A stretch of 54,038 nucleotides of DNA, taken from Schoenoplectus triqueter. Lineage: Eukaryota > Streptophyta > Magnoliopsida > Poales > Cyperaceae. This document shows, one piece after another, positions 48,287-54,038 of the stretch (its first letter is position 1; the number at the start of each line of letters is the position of its first letter). The stretch is taken from NCBI GenBank assembly GCA_964058805.1, contig CAXKVV010000253.1, forward strand, positions 1-54,038. The letters are read 5' to 3'. Both the position numbers and the translations under genes were made by a program. A model generated the notes under the pieces. That model made no database searches and was not told the origin of the DNA. It was given only the letters and a program-made list of their open reading frames with translations.

Positions 48287-48975
48287 GGGATCCCATCACA
48301 CTTTTTTATTTTGACAATTTTGATAATCAATTTGAAAAAAATTTAAACTAAAATAAATTAGAAACATATTTTACTTTTTAAATTTCTTTACGAATTCCTA
48401 TGATTGGTTTTTGAAGATAAAATTTTTCAATCTTCTTTTCAAACTCAAATAACATTGCCTCTTCACGCAAAATGTTCAATACCAGCTATAACAAAATAAG
48501 AGTGCAATACCAGAATATGGAACGGACTTCTAATTAGGAATCATAATGTTACTATTGTTATGAATCCTATTAAATCTATTAATTTAAGCTAGTAAAGGTG
48601 GTTCAGTTTCTTCGTTAAACAGATCCTTTTGCTCTACCTCTGAGTGATCCAACCTTAAATTTTCTATGAAATTTTAATTGTCAAGATTGTAAAAAATAAA
48701 TAGGCTGTGAAGAATCATACCTTTACATAAGTGCAGTGAAAGAAAATATTTGAGTGTATTAGAGTGGCAAAATGCTAAATTAACTAAGTCTATGATATCA
48801 AATTAAATTTAAAATTTGAAATGACATTTCTTAATTTCTAAATTTTAGAATGGCACTAAATAAAATTTCCCTATTCATTAATATAATGTAAAGATAATAC
48901 AAACTATTCATTAATATAATGCAAAGAGAACACAAAGCAACTCAGACGTGTGCCTTCAAAAATTGCAGTGATAAG
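48287..48975. other. AT-rich spacer
   Basis: No gene. An ATTCATTAATATAATG-type motif is doubled near 48872-48922. Confidence 0.4.
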
Positions 48976-49072
48976 TAATCCGGTTAAAATCCGCACAAAA
49001 ATGTTTATTTACAAGTTAAAAGCTACTTAATTGTAGTAAACAACCTTAAAGAGTTATTGTCCAAACGGTACC

Positions 49073-49376
49073 AAAGGCTTATTTACGAATTAGATAATGG
49101 GAGGTATCACTTAATAATGATTACTTTGACAATGAATTTTTAAATAAATATGAAAAATTAAATATAGTGATTTAAAGGCTTATTTACAAATTAGATAACG
49201 GGATGGATCACTTAATAATGGTTACTTTGATGATAAATTTTCAAATAAATATTAAAAATCATAAAAAATATATTTTTGTAATATAAATTGATAATAAATA
49301 TTAAAAATCATAATATATATATTTTACTGATAATAATTTAAATTTTATATAACTTCATTATCATTTAGTTGATCGC
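49073..49376. mobile_element. Rearranged copy of the second MITE family
   Basis: TTAATAATGGTTACTTTGA...AAATTTTCAAATAAATA and TTTAAATTTTATATAACTTC match the arms of the MITE at 15496-15850. The first part is tandemly doubled with a period of 101 bp (AAAGGCTTATTTAC at 49073 and 49174). Ends not resolved. Confidence 0.5.
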
Positions 49377-49396
49377 TCGTATTTAATGGTGGTGGC

Positions 49397-50496
49397 TAGG
49401 GGTGTCAACGAAATTCGTTTAACTGTTTCGCCGTTTCGTTTCGTAGTAAACGAAACGGAACGATCAAAGAATTTCATTTCGTTTCAGTAACGAAACAGTT
49501 GACGCAAATTTCAGCCATTTCGTCTTTAGAACGAAACGGTTAACGAAAATAACCTATTCCGCGATCGTTGGTTTCGTTATTTCGTTCGTTATTTTATACG
49601 TCTGTGTTTTTATTCATTGCAGGTGTTAAAAAGGCGGAGAAAACACAGTCTAACCCTTGTCTCGTCATTTCCTTCGCCGCTCAGCCGCTCCCCTTTTTTT
49701 CGTATTTGCCATAGTTTATCGCAAACCTAAAACCTTTGCCGCTCAGTCTCACCTACTTCTCCCTTATCTCTTCTCGTCATTTCCAACGACGTCTCTCTTC
49801 CTTGCAGTGATTTACTCCCTGGAACTCTCACATGCGGCTTCGTGAAAGAGACTTATTTTATTTCCTTAATTTGTGTAAGTCTCAGACTTTTATTGTTCTG
49901 ATTTTTGCAAGATCTCGTCATTTGCTTGGTTTTTCTTATTCTGAATTTCGTCTGGCTTTTTTTTCTATATTAATTTCTCTGCATGCTCATTATTGACAGT
50001 ACTGGTACATACTGCAATCTACGAAGTTGGTATCAAATTCAGATACCGGTACATAGATACTGTTAATTAGAAATCAGAACAAGAATACTGCAATCTATGA
50101 AATTCAAAAATTAGAATAAGAAAATCTGAGCAAATAACGAGATATTGCAGAATATTTTGTAGACTGCAGTACCAGATTCTGGTACTGGTACATAGGTATG
50201 GCAATATACGAAGTTGGTACCAGATCTGAATTGAATATGTTGTTGAACGATTTTACTTGTTTACTGGTACTCATTATTAGCCATATATAAGTTTGATGAA
50301 ATTTATAACAATCACAAAATTTTGATCGTTTAGATCGTTTATGTCATTTAATTTAACAGAATGATTAACGCAAAAAAATTCTGTTTCGTTTATCTCACAA
50401 AACGATTAACGCAAAAAAAATATTAATCGTTTCTTATACGAAACAGTTAATGCAATAATCAATTTTCGTGACCGTTCTCCACGTTAGACACCCCTA
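49397..50496. mobile_element. hAT-type non-autonomous element 3 (1.1 kb)
   Basis: Ends TAGGGGTGTC and GACACCCCTA, perfect 8-bp target duplication GTGGTGGC (49389-49396, 50497-50504). Many subterminal CGTTTCGTT / AACGAAACGG motifs lie in both orientations at both ends, as expected for transposase-binding sites. The middle has GGTACATA-type repeats and no transposase. The short frame at 49657-49845 is unrecognised. Confidence 0.9.
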
Positions 50497-50504
50497 GTGG
50501 TGGC

Positions 50505-50565
50505 GTCGTTGGTTGATGTGCAGTGAAATATCATGAGGTCGAGAGTTCGAGCCTCTCTCAGCCCA
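50505..50565 (+). pseudogene. tRNA-Met-like pseudogene, 5' end split by hAT element 3
   Basis: GAGAGTTCGAGCCTCTC (T arm) is exact and a degraded D-arm and anticodon region precede it, but the stretch from the anticodon to the variable loop is shortened. The GTGGTGGC used as the hAT target corresponds to the acceptor and D-arm start, so the transposon lies within the tRNA unit. Confidence 0.55.
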
Positions 50566-50716
50566 TTAAAATGAACAGAACTGTGATGACAAAGATGAAC
50601 AGAACTGCAGTGGTGATGACTTAGGGTTAATCGTAATCGTCAGATTACAAAGATGATGTCTGCAACCTTGAGTTCTGTTTTATTTTTATTTTTTTTCAAT
50701 CGCTAATCCTTTTGAA

Positions 50717-51718
50717 TTAAAGAAACTAACTATATACCCACGAGTTGCAGATACTCTTTTATTTAAATATTAAAATATTATAAGATAAAAAATTTATATT
50801 TATTTAATATTAAATTATAAATCCATCAAATTACAGAAAAAACCTATAATAAAAACTATATTTAATCTTGGATGAGATTTTTGTACAATATGAGTTAATG
50901 AGTCATGATTTTTATGACAAGTAAATTATTCTAACATATATTATCATTATTAATTTCTTACCAAATATGCACAACGTTGCTAAATAAAAAAAATAATATT
51001 ATGGAAATAATAGTATATATGGAAAATAAATGAAGAGAAAGAGGGGATCAATGGACACAATCACATACGTTCGATCAACCAAAAATAAATATTACCCGTC
51101 TAACTGAGGGATAAAATAGGTATAATAAAAAAATATCTTAACAAAAAATGGATCCTTCAATTCTTAAATGTTTTATATAATAGTATAGATAACAAATTAT
51201 TGAATGATACACAAGTAGAAAAAAACCTTTTCGTTTTCTTTTCCAGTGAAAACCAATCGTCCTGATTTTTGTATTAAGAGTATAACAAGTATATGTGAGA
51301 TTTTTATGAAAATAGCAACTACATCTTTGATAAAAGCATCCTACCTATCCGGACTTTTTTTTCTTAAATACGTTCCCATCTCCCATTACGCTTTTTTAAC
51401 GAGTTTCACACAGCAACAAGAGCTCGTATGTTATCTAGAAGAACGAGGCGTATGTATTTAAATTGAATGTTTTAAGTGATCGGACATCTAAGGACGCCTT
51501 TAAGAAAGACGTAATGGGAGAGATTGGACAATTTTTAAGAAGGACGTACCGAATAAGCAGGGAAGCTCGTAATTATTATTTCCGTAAAAACTCCACATTC
51601 ACTGTCATAATTGTGATTTTCAAAATTTTAATTTATTACTAATAAAAAAATCGGCCAATCGGTGAGTGGGTTACTAGCCTACTACCACCACTCGCTTCCA
51701 CCGTTTTCCGATTTCCTG
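50717..51718. other. AT-rich intergenic region and upstream region of the methyltransferase gene
   Basis: No gene supported. 51246-51461 is a frame without a start ATG in good context and without a domain. No clear TATA box is visible near 51660. Confidence 0.4.
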
Positions 51719-54038
51719 ATGGAAACCCTAACCCTAGCTCCGTTCGGACTTTTTCCGTGTCGACGATTATTTTCGCGATACTCTCTCTTTCGCTGTCCTT
51801 CTCCTTCTTCTGGCCGGAATGTTTGGCGGTCTCAGACAACCGTGTCTGGAGCAGCAAATTTGGAAGCTCAATCCGTGCAGAAGCCAATCCCACTGGAAAT
51901 ATCAGGTTGGTTTTTAAAATGTGCCGACTTCCTTGTCGTATGATCTCAAATATGTAATTCTTGAATGCACCATATAATATTGGATATACATTGCTCTTTC
52001 ACTTTGAGAGGTTTATTGTAATTGGGAAAAAAGATAATTTCCGTGCATCAGCATTTTGTAGCGAACTTGTGAAGAATGACTACTAGTTAGCATTTCTTTG
52101 AAGAGAAAATCTTTTTTTTTTTTGTTTAGGATTCCTTGCAAAAAGAAGTACTGCGTATTTACAGAAAAAAACATAGATACTTTTTACAGTGTCATAATTC
52201 CAAGTTTCCAACCATGCTCGCAACTATTAATTGTAGTTTTTGTTTTTTATGGATGGGTTAACTAAAATTCGGAAAGATCATTGCAGTGCAAAGACTAGAT
52301 ATTATTACTGTACCATTAATCATGATTAGCCTTAAAAATATGTATTGATCCGTTCATGAAAATTAACAGTCACAGCTTGTATTATCATGGAGGCCTAAGC
52401 ATGAATGAGGGCTTGACAAAGAAGACCAAAAAATAGAATCGAAAGTGTAGTAAGTTTGGGGATAAAATCCTAGTAGGAAACCTAAATTAGTAATTTTGCA
52501 CGACACTCACTGGATAAAAAAACCCATAAAAAGAGAAGACCGACTGGATTTTGCCAAAAGCAAGGGTGCAAATCTCACCTCCAAACAAAACTGACTATTG
52601 GAGGTCCTGACAATTGTAACAGTTTTTCTTGTACCCATGTAATTCTTGAGTTCCTGCATGTCAGGTGTAGAGGAAGCTTTGGTGGGATTTATTAGTGGCA
52701 CAAGAAAAGCAACTGAGGTAGCTCAAGCGTAGGTACACCCTATCCTTGCATCAATTTCATTTCATCTTTAGCTTTACATGTCATTAGTTGAAAAATCTTT
52801 TATTTTTTTAGATTGTGGAAAAAAATGATTCAGAAAGGCGACACTGTGATTGATGCAACATGCGGCAATGGTCATGATACTTTGGCATTGGTTAAGATGG
52901 TGGCTGATAAATCGGGAAAAGGTCGTGTTTATGGTATGGATATTCAACAATCTGCTATTGACAGAACCTCTTCTCTTTTAGAAATGTCAACTGAAGAGCA
53001 TGAGGTAACATAACCAATTTCACATTACTAATTATCTCAGAAGTCAATTTTTTTTTGTAAACAGTTTAAAAGTTGATATATTAATGTAGATTCTTATTTC
53101 TCAGTGCCTGAGAACTCGCATGTTTGAATACTGATTTGTTTATTTTGTTTCAACAATCTGCTATAACTCTTTGTGTGATACTTGCAGAGAAAATTGGTTC
53201 ATCTTTTCAATGATTGCCATAGCAAGATAGAGGAAATTGTACCCAAGGATAATCCTATTAGGTAATGACATGCCTCAACTTTTCCTCCATATTAATTCTA
53301 CTTCACAAGTATGATATTTGGAAACATAAAAGGGCTCATATTGATATTTAATTATTTTTTTTACATTGTTCTTTAGGCTGGTGGCATTTAACCTGGGATA
53401 CCTTCCAGGAGGAGACAAAACCCTAATTACAATGCCACATACAACAGAAACGGCATTGAAGGCTTCAAGTAAATTACTAGATTCCAAGGGGCTTATTAGC
53501 ATAATTGTTTATGTCGGTCATCCTGGTGGAAGGTAAAGTTCTATTCTATATGTTGTTCATTCCAAACATCCCACTGGAACAAGTTCCTCATCTTAAATTT
53601 ACAATATATCAGGTATACTGTTTAGAATTGTTGCTCATAAAATCAGGTGCCAACTTTAGTGGATTTTTTTAAAATTAATTAGATAAAACCAAAACATACT
53701 TTTTGTTATTTTTATGGCGATGTTGGGATCAAATGAGGACTGTTTAAATTTAAGCCAAAACATACTTTTCGAATGAACTCAGATTCCATAGTAATTCTGA
53801 TTATTGTGGTGTCAAGTAACAGCATTTGATTGGAAAGAATATGTGCACAATGCTGCTATGATCTTAATGCAAATTTGCTAAAGAGAGTACTAAGTACTAA
53901 CTATTTCTTTTATCATACCTATCCCAGGGAAGAACTCGAGATTGTTGAGACATTTACTTCTAGCTTGCCTGCTGAAACCTGGGTTGGTTGTAAGTTTCAA
54001 ATGCTTAACCGACCAACCGCTCCGCTCCTTGTTCTTTT
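51719..54038 (+). CDS. YtqB/MnmM-family (rRNA_methylase) SAM methyltransferase, organelle-type, 3' end outside window
   Basis: Six exons are visible, all in phase with GT-AG introns: 51719-51905, 52665-52728, 52812-53004, 53188-53261, 53377-53532, and 53928 to the window end (at least 261 residues). Residues 1 to about 55 are Ser/Arg-rich and lack acids, like an organelle transit peptide. The SAM-binding motif [10 protein letters not shown] is at 98-107, with YGMD as the following acidic motif. [10 protein letters not shown] (178-187) and [10 protein letters not shown] mark the rRNA_methylase/YtqB family. Bacterial YtqB (MnmM) is reported to methylate the wobble 5-aminomethyl-2-thiouridine of tRNA; I infer, without proof, that this plant protein acts on an organellar tRNA or rRNA. 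The last readable residues ([10 protein letters not shown]) are near the usual C-terminus. Confidence 0.88.

Larger units (their letters stand above)
48976..50716. repeat. Local duplication, right copy (with decayed tRNA-like unit)
   Basis: Counterpart of 30262-31696. It is interrupted by a MITE-like segment (about 49094-49376) and by hAT element 3 (49397-50496). Its 3' part repeats the GAACAGAACTG motif, so that block is itself partly duplicated. Confidence 0.68.

Overview
This is nuclear DNA of a flowering plant, most likely a eudicot. It is AT-rich, its genes are split by GT-AG introns, two proteins carry organelle-type N-termini, there is a plant subtilase and an intronless CAF1-like reading frame, and most of the remaining length is nested transposon debris. 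I could not identify the species.

Layout. 1-3600: a complete seven-exon plastid lipoyl synthase gene (LIP1P), + strand. 3600-8130: AT-rich intergenic DNA without a supported gene. 8133-14345: a chain of four fold-back MITEs joined end to end by (TA)n tracts; the first was split by a second MITE (9-bp target duplication), itself split by a 4.26-kb solo LTR-like unit (5-bp target duplication). 14600-18600: a hAT-type MITE, a long-inverted-repeat MITE and AT-rich DNA. 18786-25457: a ten-exon SBT2-type subtilisin-like protease gene with another (TA)n MITE in intron 1 and an exact 177-bp tandem duplication in intron 3. 26340-29560: AT-rich repeats with ~140-bp units. 30262-31700: half of a local duplication, holding a hAT MITE (itself split by a 642-bp solo LTR) and an intron-containing tRNA-Met-like gene. 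32113-32913: a CAF1 deadenylase frame with two in-frame stops. 35239-35637: a small secreted proline-rich protein. 37332-47353: a dead Copia retrotransposon with 2.1-kb LTRs and an abnormal insert of its own 3' flank. 48976-50716: the other, more damaged half of the local duplication. 51719-54038: the 5' part of an organelle-type YtqB/MnmM-family methyltransferase gene, running off the window.

The genes are independent plant transcription units; I see no operon-like or cluster logic linking them. LIP1P builds the lipoyl cofactor in plastids, the subtilase is a secretory-pathway protease, the proline-rich protein is probably in the cell wall, and the last gene is probably an organellar RNA-modifying methyltransferase.

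The most unusual signals are structural. (1) In the Copia element, the two copies of [LTR + 933 bp of 3' flank] differ at 10 sites in the first 1224 bp and at none in the next 1810 bp, and the left copy ends abruptly in the retrotransposon interior. This looks like repair by template switching. (2) MITEs have been inserted repeatedly into the (TA)n tracts of earlier MITEs. (3) A three-layer nest can be ordered by three different kinds of target site. I found no evidence for a new defence, RNA-guided or biosynthetic system.
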